Assembly: GCF_009193185.1 (NCBI RefSeq)
Contig: NZ_VUKF01000004.1
Span: 62,001-126,000 of the forward strand
DNA: 64,000 nucleotides
From: Georgenia thermotolerans
GTDB taxonomy: Bacteria; Actinomycetota; Actinomycetes; Actinomycetales; Actinomycetaceae
Reading direction: 5' to 3'
The position numbers and the translations under genes are program-made. This document shows, in pieces, positions 53,486 through 60,576 of this stretch. The notes under the pieces are model-generated. The model saw nothing but the letters and a program-made list of their open reading frames with translations. It searched no databases and was not told the origin of the DNA. Positions within the stretch are counted from its first letter, which is position 1. Each line of letters begins with the position of its first letter.

Positions 53486-53551
53486 CTCTTGCTGACTCCT
53501 GTGTCGATACGACGTCGCTGTCTTCTCGAGACCCGCTGGACGGTTCCAGGC

Positions 53552-53580
53552 TTGCCTCGCAGGATGCCATCGTATATGTT
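53552..53580 (+). promoter_or_regulatory. Promoter of the hpa operon
   Basis: TTGCCT (53552-53557), a 17-bp spacer and TATGTT (53575-53580) place the transcript start near 53587, 24 nt before the ATG of the FAH-RraA fusion gene. Confidence 0.5.
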
Positions 53581-53589
53581 TTCAGATAC
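53572..53589. promoter_or_regulatory. Operator-like dyad overlapping the -10 box
   Basis: GTATATG, a TTTT spacer and CAGATAC form an inverted repeat with one mismatch. It covers the -10 element of the hpa promoter. A related CGTATACGAT sequence lies at 51193-51202 region upstream of the IclR gene. A GntR-FCD protein of the island is a likely ligand. Confidence 0.45.
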
Positions 53590-53610
53590 TACGCAAGGGC
53601 GAGGGAGCTC

Positions 53611-55113
53611 ATGACTGACAACACCCTGATCGCGCAGAGTGCGGACCCCCGGTTCTCGGCTCTCCCCGGCCGTCCGGGCAAGATCATCGCGATCCATCTC
53701 AGCTACGCATCGCGCGCCGACCAGCGGGGCCGCCGCCCGGCGCACCCGTCGTACTTCTTCAAGCCGTCGAGCTCGGTCGCGCCGTCCGGCGGGACCATCG
53801 AGCGTCCGGCCGGGACCGAGCTGCTGGCCTTCGAGGGCGAGGTCGCGCTCGTCATCGGCGCGGCGGCCCGCCGCGTGCCGCTCGCGGACGCGTGGAGCCA
53901 CGTGGCATGGGTGACGGCGGGGAACGACTTCGGCCTGTACGACCTGCGGTCCAACGACAAGGGCTCCAACGTCCGCTCCAAGGGCGGCGACGGGTTCACC
54001 CCGATCGGCCGGGCCCTCATCGACGCCCGCACGGTCGACCCGGCCGCGCTGCGGCTGCGCACCTGGGTCAACGGCGAGCTCCGGCAGGACGACACGACGG
54101 CGGGGCTCATCTTCCCCCTCGCCCAGCTCGTCGCCGACCTCTCCCAGCACTTCACGCTCGAGCCGGGCGACGTGATCCTCACCGGCACCCCGGCCGGGTC
54201 CTCCGTCGTCGTCCCCGGGGACGTCGTCGAGGTCGAGGTGGACGCCCCCGGCGCGCCCGGGGCCCCGAGCTCGGGCCGGCTCGTCACCACCGTGACGCAG
54301 GGCGAGCACGGGTTCGACGACGCGGTGGGCTCGCTGCCCGCGGTCGACGACGTCCAGCGCGCCGAGGCGTGGGGCTCGCGGGCCGCCGCCGGGCTGGAGC
54401 CGGAGGCGGAGCCGTTCCGGCTCACGGCGGCCCTGCGCGACAAGCTCCACCGGGTCCCGGTGGCCGGGCTGAGCGCGCAGCTGCGCAAGCGGGGCCTCAA
54501 CAACGTCACCGTCGACGGCGTCCGGCCGATGCACCCCGAGGCCAAGGTCGTCGGCACCGCCCGCACCCTGCGGTTCGTGCCGAACCGGGAGGACCTGTTC
54601 ACCAGCCACGGCGGGGGCTACAACGCCCAGAAGCGCGTCTTCGACGCCGTCGGCGAGGGCGAGGTCATCGTCATCGAGGCTCGCGGCGAGGAGGGGTCGG
54701 GCACGCTCGGCGACATCCTGGCGCTGCGGGCGCAGGCGCGCCGCGCCGCCGGCATCGTCACCGACGGCGGCGTGCGCGACTACGACGCCGTGGCCGCCGT
54801 GGGCATCCCCGTGTACACCAAGGGCGCGCACCCCGCGGTCCTGGGCCGCAAGCACGTGCCCTGGGAGGCGGACGTGGCGGTCGGCTGCGGCGGCACCACC
54901 GTGCAGCCCGGCGACGTCATCGTCGGCGACCGCGACGGCGTCATCGTCATCCCCCCGGCCCTCGTCGAGGAGGTCGTCGACGCGGCCCTCGCCCAGGAGG
55001 ACGAGGACGCCTGGATCGCCGAGCAGGTCACCGCCGGGCACCCGGTCGACGGCCTCTTCCCCATGAACGCCGAGTGGCGTCAGAGGTACGAGGCATGGCG
55101 CGCCAGCCGGTGA
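53611..55113 (+). CDS. Fused FAH-domain / RraA-like protein (homoprotocatechuate pathway decarboxylase-isomerase candidate)
   Basis: The 500-residue protein joins two enzymes. Residues about 20-230 are a fumarylacetoacetate-hydrolase-fold domain with metal ligands Glu75 and Glu77 (AFEGEVALVIG), Asp106, and Lys124/Asp127 (RSKGGDGFTPIG), as in HpaG/HpcE. Residues about 283-480 are an RraA/HMG-aldolase-like domain with the signature Asp368-X20-Arg389-Asp390 (LGDIL ... TDGGVRD). Normally two FAH domains decarboxylate and isomerise the ring-fission product. Here the RraA-like domain, whose relatives decarboxylate oxaloacetate, may supply the decarboxylase. That is inference. It is the first gene of the plus-strand hpa operon. 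Confidence 0.88.
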   Translation: MTDNTLIAQSADPRFSALPGRPGKIIAIHLSYASRADQRGRRPAHPSYFFKPSSSVAPSGGTIERPAGTELLAFEGEVALVIGAAARRVPLADAWSHVAWVTAGNDFGLYDLRSNDKGSNVRSKGGDGFTPIGRALIDARTVDPAALRLRTWVNGELRQDDTTAGLIFPLAQLVADLSQHFTLEPGDVILTGTPAGSSVVVPGDVVEVEVDAPGAPGAPSSGRLVTTVTQGEHGFDDAVGSLPAVDDVQRAEAWGSRAAAGLEPEAEPFRLTAALRDKLHRVPVAGLSAQLRKRGLNNVTVDGVRPMHPEAKVVGTARTLRFVPNREDLFTSHGGGYNAQKRVFDAVGEGEVIVIEARGEEGSGTLGDILALRAQARRAAGIVTDGGVRDYDAVAAVGIPVYTKGAHPAVLGRKHVPWEADVAVGCGGTTVQPGDVIVGDRDGVIVIPPALVEEVVDAALAQEDEDAWIAEQVTAGHPVDGLFPMNAEWRQRYEAWRASR

Positions 55114-55862
55114 CGGCCGCCGCCACCGCGGCGGCCCCCGCCTCCTGGAGCAAGTCGCAGCAGGCCTACCACTGGCTCAAGGAGCGGATCTCCAGCCACG
55201 AGTTCACCCCGGGCTACCGCCTGGTGCTGGCCACCATCGCGGCCGAGCTCGGGATGAGCGTGGTGCCGGTGCGCGAGGCCATCCGCCAGCTCGAGGCCGA
55301 GGGCCTGGTGACCTTCACCCGCAACGTGGGCGCGCAGGTCTCGATGATCGACAACGGGCAGTACCGGCACAGCATGGAGGCCCTCGCCATCCTCGAGGGG
55401 GCGGCCACCGCCCTCGCGGCCCCCGGGCTGACCGCCGACGACGTCCGCCGGGCGCGCGAGATCAACGCGCTGATGATCGACACGCTCGACCACTTCGACC
55501 CCCGGGCCTTCACGACGCTCAACCAGAAGTTCCACTCCATCCTGTTCGCGCCGTGCGGGAACCCGCGCATGCTGGAGCTCGTCAACGCCGAGTGGGCACG
55601 CCTGGGACACCTGCGCGACTCGACGTTCAGCTTCGTGCCGGGCCGCGCGCAGGAGTCCGTGCGCGAGCACGAGCGCATCCTGCAGCTCATCGAGGCCGGC
55701 GCTCCCCCGGCGGAGATCGAGAGGGCGGCCCGGGGCCACCGCTCGGCCACCCTCGCCGCCTACCTCAGCCACCAGCACCCCGACGACCACCCCGAGCACC
55801 CCGCCGGCACGCCGGGCGACACCGCTCACTCGGCCGCAGCGCCGAGCCGGCCCACACCCTGA
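55095..55862 (+). CDS. GntR-family (FCD domain) regulator of the hpa island
   Basis: The 255-residue protein resembles the regulator at 46905 throughout: winged helix with MSVVPVREAIRQLEAEGLVT, and FCD domain with TTLNQKFHSILF and VREHERILQLIEAG. A Pro/His-rich tail of about 35 residues is added. Its start overlaps the FAH-RraA stop by 19 nt and it lies 22 bp before hpaE, so it is encoded inside the operon it probably controls. It likely responds to a pathway intermediate. Confidence 0.9.
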   Translation: MARQPVTAAATAAAPASWSKSQQAYHWLKERISSHEFTPGYRLVLATIAAELGMSVVPVREAIRQLEAEGLVTFTRNVGAQVSMIDNGQYRHSMEALAILEGAATALAAPGLTADDVRRAREINALMIDTLDHFDPRAFTTLNQKFHSILFAPCGNPRMLELVNAEWARLGHLRDSTFSFVPGRAQESVREHERILQLIEAGAPPAEIERAARGHRSATLAAYLSHQHPDDHPEHPAGTPGDTAHSAAAPSRPTP

Positions 55863-55884
55863 CCGCACCCCACCGGAGGCATCC

Positions 55885-57453
55885 ATGAGTGACACCAGGA
55901 CCGCATCGACCGCGACGGCCGCCCACCACGTGCCGGCCGACCTGCCCGACCGCATCCAGCACTACATCGACGGCGAGTTCGTCGACTCCGCCGACGGCGA
56001 CACGTTCGAGGTGCTCGACCCGGTGTCGAACACCACCTACCTGCGTGCCGCCGCCGGCAAGAAGGCCGACATCGACCGCGCCGTCGCGGCCGCCCGGCGC
56101 GCCTTCGAGGAGGGCCCGTGGCCGCGGCTGCTGCCGCGCGAGCGCTCGCGCGTGCTGCACCGCATCGCCGACATCGTCGAGTCGCGCGACGCCCGCCTCG
56201 CCGAGCTCGAGAGCTTCGACTCCGGCCTCCCGATCACCCAGGCGCTCGGCCAGGCCCGCCGCGCCGCGGAGAACTTCCGGTTCTTCGCCGACCTGGTCGT
56301 GGCGCAGGCCGATGACACCTTCAAGGTGCCCGGCCGCCAGATCAACTACGTCAACCGCAAGCCGATCGGCGTCGCCGGGCTCATCACGCCCTGGAACACC
56401 CCGTTCATGCTCGAGTCCTGGAAGCTCGGCCCGGCCCTCGCCACCGGCAACACGGTCGTGCTCAAGCCCGCCGAGTTCACGCCGCTGTCGGCGTCGCTGT
56501 GGGCCGGCATCTTCGAGGAGGCGGGCCTGCCGCAGGGCGTCTTCAACCTCGTCAACGGGCTCGGCGAGGAGGCCGGCGACGCTCTGGTGAAGCACCCTGA
56601 CGTGCCGCTCATCTCCTTCACCGGCGAGAGCCGCACCGGGCAGATCATCTTCGCCAACGCCGCCCCGTACCTCAAGGGCCTGTCGATGGAGCTCGGCGGC
56701 AAGTCCCCCGCCGTCGTCTTCGCCGACGCCGACCTCGACGCCGCCATCGACGCGACGATCTTCGGGGTGTTCTCCCTCAACGGCGAGCGCTGCACCGCGG
56801 GCAGCCGCATCCTCGTCCAGCGCGAGGTGTACGACGAGTTCGTCGAGCGCTACGCCGCGCAGGCCAAGCGCGTGATCGTGGGCGACCCGCACGACCCCAA
56901 GACCGAGGTCGGCGCGCTGGTGCACCCCGAGCACTACGAGAAGGTCATGAGCTACATCGAGATCGGCAAGTCCGAGGGACGCCTGGTCGCCGGCGGCGGC
57001 CGGCCGGAGGGCTTCCCGACCGGCAACTACGTCGCCCCGACCGTGTTCGCCGACGTCGCCCCGGACGCCCGCATCTTCCAGGAGGAGATTTTCGGCCCGG
57101 TCGTCGCGATCACGCCGTTCGACACCGACGAGGAGGCGTTGGCCCTCGCCAACGGCGTCAAGTACGGCCTCGCCGCCTACGTGTGGACCAACGACCTCAA
57201 GCGGGCGCACAACTTCGCCCAGTCGATCGAGGCGGGCATGGTGTGGCTGAACAGCAACAACGTGCGTGACCTGCGCACGCCGTTCGGCGGGGTCAAGGCC
57301 TCGGGTCTCGGCCACGAGGGCGGCTACCGCTCGATCGACTTCTACACCGACCAGCAGGCCGTGCACATCACGCTCGGCAAGGTGCACAACCCCACCTTCG
57401 GCAAGGTCGAGACCCACGAGCCGACCGACCTGGACGACCCGGACCCCCGCTGA
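55885..57453 (+). CDS. hpaE: 5-carboxymethyl-2-hydroxymuconate semialdehyde dehydrogenase
   Basis: The 522-residue aldehyde dehydrogenase has Glu269 (MELGGKSP) and catalytic Cys303 (LNGERCTAGSR), in the pattern of HpaE/HpcC. It oxidises the aldehyde produced by HpaD to 5-carboxymethyl-2-hydroxymuconate using NAD. Location directly before hpaD, and the rest of the pathway following, supports the assignment over other hydroxymuconate semialdehyde dehydrogenases. GGAGG precedes the ATG. A hairpin after the gene could attenuate transcription into hpaD. Confidence 0.92.
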   Translation: MSDTRTASTATAAHHVPADLPDRIQHYIDGEFVDSADGDTFEVLDPVSNTTYLRAAAGKKADIDRAVAAARRAFEEGPWPRLLPRERSRVLHRIADIVESRDARLAELESFDSGLPITQALGQARRAAENFRFFADLVVAQADDTFKVPGRQINYVNRKPIGVAGLITPWNTPFMLESWKLGPALATGNTVVLKPAEFTPLSASLWAGIFEEAGLPQGVFNLVNGLGEEAGDALVKHPDVPLISFTGESRTGQIIFANAAPYLKGLSMELGGKSPAVVFADADLDAAIDATIFGVFSLNGERCTAGSRILVQREVYDEFVERYAAQAKRVIVGDPHDPKTEVGALVHPEHYEKVMSYIEIGKSEGRLVAGGGRPEGFPTGNYVAPTVFADVAPDARIFQEEIFGPVVAITPFDTDEEALALANGVKYGLAAYVWTNDLKRAHNFAQSIEAGMVWLNSNNVRDLRTPFGGVKASGLGHEGGYRSIDFYTDQQAVHITLGKVHNPTFGKVETHEPTDLDDPDPR

Positions 57454-57461
57454 GCCGACGC

Positions 57462-57490
57462 GGGCGCGCCGGGCCCGGCTCGGCGCGCCC
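57462..57490 (+). terminator. Intra-operon hairpin between hpaE and hpaD
   Basis: A 10-bp perfect stem (GGGCGCGCCG with CGGCGCGCCC) around a 9-nt loop lies 9 bp after the hpaE stop. Inside an operon it more likely stabilises the 3' end of the message or attenuates than terminates fully. Confidence 0.5.
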
Positions 57491-57540
57491 CGCACCCATC
57501 AACCCCGATACCCGAACCGCAGAGAAGCAAGGACGCTGAC

Positions 57541-58701
57541 GTGAGCACTCCCCTCAGCCAGAACTCCCCCGAGCCGGTCGTCACCGCGCAGGACCCGATC
57601 CGCACCAGCGACCCCATCCCCACCCCGAAGGCGGCGCCGCCGGACATCCTGCGCTGCGCTTACATGGAGCTGGTCGTCACCGACCTGCAGGCCTCCCGCA
57701 ACTTCTACGTCGACGTGCTCGACCTCGTGGTGACCGAGGAGGACGAGGAGACCGTCTACCTGCGGAGCTTCGAGGAGTTCATCCACCACAACCTCGTGCT
57801 GCGCAAGGGCCCGGTCGCCGCGGTCGCCGCGTTCTCCTACCGCGTGCGCACCCCCGAGGACCTCGACAAGGCGGTGGCCTTCTACACCGAGCTCGGCTGC
57901 CGGGTCGAGCGGCGCCCCGAGGGCTTCACCAAGGGCATCGGCGACTCGGTCCGCGTGGAGGACCCGCTGGGCTTCCCCTACGAGTTCTTTCACGACGTCG
58001 AGCACGTCGAGCGGCTCGCGTGGCGCTACGACCTCTACACGCCCGGCGCGCTCGTCCGCCTGGACCACTTCAACCAGGTCACCCCGGACGTGCCGCGGGC
58101 CGTGAAGTACATGGAGGACCTCGGCTTCCGCGTGACCGAGGACATCCAGGACGCCGAGGGCACCACCTACGCCGCCTGGATGCGCCGCAAGCCCACCGTG
58201 CACGACACCGCGATGACCGGCGGCGACGGACCGCGCATGCACCACGTCGCCTTCGCCACCCACGAGAAGCACAACATCATCGCCATCTGCGACAAGCTGG
58301 GCGCGCTGCGCCTGTCGGACCACATCGAGCGCGGCCCCGGCCGCCACGGGGTCTCCAACGCGTTCTACCTGTACCTGCGCGACCCCGACGGCCACCGCGT
58401 GGAGATCTACACGCAGGACTACTACACCGGCGACCCCGACAACCCGGTCGTCACGTGGGATGTGCACGACAACCAGCGCCGGGACTGGTGGGGCAGCCCC
58501 GTCGTCCCGTCCTGGTACACCGAGGCCTCCCTCGTCCTCGACCTCGACGGCGAGCCCCAGCCGGTCATCGCCCGCACCGACTCGAGCGAGATGGCCGTGA
58601 CCATCGGGGCCGACGGCTTCTCCTACACCCGCAAGGGCGACGAGCCCGACGCGCTGCCCAGCTGGAAGCAGGGCGAGTACAAGCTCGGGCACCAGCTGTG
58701 A
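57541..58701 (+). CDS. hpaD: 3,4-dihydroxyphenylacetate 2,3-dioxygenase
   Basis: The 386-residue type I extradiol dioxygenase is very similar to the Brevibacterium/Arthrobacter homoprotocatechuate enzymes across its whole length after a 30-residue N-terminal extension. Metal ligands are His176 (RLDHFNQV), His235 (PRMHHVAF) and Glu288 (HRVEIYTQDYY). The second-shell residues His221 and His269 that bind substrate and oxygen are also kept. It cleaves homoprotocatechuate between C2 and C3. The GTG start follows AAGGA. This is the key enzyme that fixes the identity of the pathway. Confidence 0.95.
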   Translation: MSTPLSQNSPEPVVTAQDPIRTSDPIPTPKAAPPDILRCAYMELVVTDLQASRNFYVDVLDLVVTEEDEETVYLRSFEEFIHHNLVLRKGPVAAVAAFSYRVRTPEDLDKAVAFYTELGCRVERRPEGFTKGIGDSVRVEDPLGFPYEFFHDVEHVERLAWRYDLYTPGALVRLDHFNQVTPDVPRAVKYMEDLGFRVTEDIQDAEGTTYAAWMRRKPTVHDTAMTGGDGPRMHHVAFATHEKHNIIAICDKLGALRLSDHIERGPGRHGVSNAFYLYLRDPDGHRVEIYTQDYYTGDPDNPVVTWDVHDNQRRDWWGSPVVPSWYTEASLVLDLDGEPQPVIARTDSSEMAVTIGADGFSYTRKGDEPDALPSWKQGEYKLGHQL

Positions 58702-58761
58702 CCTCACTCTTCCCGCCGCATACGCGCGGACCCGACACGATGGACAGACCAGGAGGACCGG

Positions 58762-59547
58762 ATGCTCTCGCCTGAGACCATAGCCGCGATCGCCGACGAG
58801 CTCGCCGAGGCCGAACGCGACCGCACTGCAGTCCCGCCGCTGAGCGGCCGGCACACCGAGATGACGATCGAGGATGCCTACGCCGTCCAGAACGAGTGGC
58901 GTCGCCGAGCGATCGAGGCCGGTCGACGGCCGGTGGGCCGCAAGATCGGGCTGACCTCCAAGGTGATGCAGGCGGCGACCGGCATCGACGAGCCGGACTA
59001 CGGGGCGATCTTCGCCGACATGGTCCTCGAGAACGGTGCGGTCATCGAGCACGCGAGGTTCTCGACCGTGCGGATCGAGGTCGAGCTCGCCTTCGTGCTC
59101 GCCGAGGCGATCGACGGTCCGCACGCGACGGTCTTCGACGTCCTCCGGGCGACCGAGTACGTCGTGCCGGCGCTGGAGGTCCTCTCCTCGCGCATCGAGC
59201 TCCAGAACAAGACGATCGTCGACAACATCAGCGACAACGCCGCCATGGGGGCGATGGTCTATGGCGGGAACCCGGTCAAGCCCGGCGAGGTGGACCTGCG
59301 CTGGGTCTCGGCGCTGCTGTACCGCAACGAGACGATCGAGGAGTCCGGCGTCGCCGCGGCCGTGCTCAACCACCCCGCCATGGGCGTCGCGTGGCTGGCG
59401 AACAAGCTTGCCCAGCACGGCGACCGGCTCGAGGCCGGCGAAATCGTGCTCGCGGGCTCGTTCACGCGCCCGATGTGGGTGCACCCGGGCGACACGGTGC
59501 TCGCCGACTTCCGAGAGCTGGGGACCGTCTCGTGCCGCTTCGTCTGA
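58762..59547 (+). CDS. hpaH: 2-oxo-hept-4-ene-1,7-dioate hydratase
   Basis: The 261-residue protein belongs to the FAH-like hydratase/decarboxylase group (MhpD, HpaH), shown by GRKIGLTSKVMQAATGIDEP and VEVELAFVLAEA-type metal-binding Glu residues, here IEVELAFVLAEAI. It adds water to 2-oxo-hept-4-ene-1,7-dioate to give 4-hydroxy-2-oxoheptanedioate. AGGAGG precedes the ATG. It overlaps hpaI by 16 nt. Confidence 0.92.
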   Translation: MLSPETIAAIADELAEAERDRTAVPPLSGRHTEMTIEDAYAVQNEWRRRAIEAGRRPVGRKIGLTSKVMQAATGIDEPDYGAIFADMVLENGAVIEHARFSTVRIEVELAFVLAEAIDGPHATVFDVLRATEYVVPALEVLSSRIELQNKTIVDNISDNAAMGAMVYGGNPVKPGEVDLRWVSALLYRNETIEESGVAAAVLNHPAMGVAWLANKLAQHGDRLEAGEIVLAGSFTRPMWVHPGDTVLADFRELGTVSCRFV

Positions 59548-60353
59548 CGCCGACCTTCCGCGACGCCCTGGCGACCCAGCGCGAGCGGGGCGCGGCGGCG
59601 CGCCCCCTCGCGGGCATCTGGGTGTGCTCGGGCAGCCCCCTCGTCGCCGAGATCTGCGCCGGGTCGGGGCTGGACTGGGTGCTCATCGACATGGAGCACT
59701 CCCCCAACGGCCTCGAGTCCGTCCTCGCCCAGCTCCAGGCGGTCGCCCCCTACCCGGTGACCCCGCTGGTGCGCGTCCCGATCGGCGACGTCGTGACCAT
59801 CAAGCAGGTGCTCGACCTCGGGGCGCAGAACCTGCTGGTGCCGATGATCTCCTCCGCCGACGAGGCGCGCGCCGTCGTCGAGGCCGTGCGGTACCCCCCG
59901 CGCGGGCGCCGCGGGGTCGGCTCGGCCCTCGCCCGCTCGGCGCGGTGGAACCGCGTCGACGGGTACCTCCCGGACGCCGACGCGCACGTGTCGCTGTTCG
60001 TGCAGATCGAGACCGCGGAGGGCGTGGAGGCCGCGGCCGAGATCGCCGCGGTGGACGGCGTCGACGGCGTCTTCGTCGGACCGTCCGACCTCGCCGCGTC
60101 CATGGGGGTCCTCGGTCAGCAGAGCCACCCGGACGTCGTCGCCGCCGTCGGGCGCGCCTTCGCGGCCGTGCGCGCGGCCGGCAAGCCGGTCGGCGTCAAC
60201 GCGTTCGACCCCGCCGTCGCGCGCGCGTACCTGGAGGCCGGCGCCTCCTTCGTGCTCGTGGGCGCCGACGTGGCGCTGCTCGCCCGCGGCTCGGAGGCCC
60301 TCGCGGCCGCGTTCGTGCCCGCCGCCGACGACGGCGCCCGCGCGAGCTACTGA
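59532..60353 (+). CDS. hpaI: 4-hydroxy-2-oxoheptanedioate aldolase
   Basis: The 273-residue class II aldolase of the HpcH/HpaI family has the signature VLIDMEHSP (Asp, Glu and His of the active site), metal ligand Glu in QIETAEGVEAA and the GPSDLAASMG motif. It splits 4-hydroxy-2-oxoheptanedioate into pyruvate and succinic semialdehyde. The GTG at 59532 lies within the end of hpaH (overlap 16 nt), so translation is coupled. A strong terminator follows the stop. Confidence 0.93.
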   Translation: MPLRLTPTFRDALATQRERGAAARPLAGIWVCSGSPLVAEICAGSGLDWVLIDMEHSPNGLESVLAQLQAVAPYPVTPLVRVPIGDVVTIKQVLDLGAQNLLVPMISSADEARAVVEAVRYPPRGRRGVGSALARSARWNRVDGYLPDADAHVSLFVQIETAEGVEAAAEIAAVDGVDGVFVGPSDLAASMGVLGQQSHPDVVAAVGRAFAAVRAAGKPVGVNAFDPAVARAYLEAGASFVLVGADVALLARGSEALAAAFVPAADDGARASY

Positions 60354-60358
60354 ACGAC

Positions 60359-60386
60359 GCCGGCGCGCCCACCCGGGCGCGCCGGC
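60359..60386 (+). terminator. Terminator of the hpa operon
   Basis: A perfect 12-bp stem with a 4-nt loop (ACCC) begins 5 nt after the hpaI stop, and a T-containing segment follows (CCATACTTCCTC). This is the cleanest terminator in the window and probably ends the hpa transcript. Confidence 0.8.
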
Positions 60387-60480
60387 CCATACTTCCTCGA
60401 CGAGCTCCCGGTCACCCGGCCCGGCGGGGCGCGCGCAGCCCCCTCCGGGCCGGGCCCGGCTCCGCTCCCCGCACCGCCGC

Positions 60481-60554
60481 CGACAGCCCCGCGCTCTCCG
60501 CACCGTCGCGGAAGCCACGACAGCCCCATCCGCTCCGCACCGTCGCGGAGCCCC
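60481..60554 (+). repeat. 37-bp imperfect tandem repeat with internal hairpins
   Basis: Units 60481-60517 and 60518-60554 share CGACAGCCCC at the start and CTCCGCACCGTCGCGGA near the end. Each contains a small hairpin (TCCGC/GCGGA). The array ends 22 bp before the ThDP enzyme gene and may be a regulatory leader. Confidence 0.65.
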
Positions 60555-60576
60555 GGACAGAAAGGCCACTCCCCGC

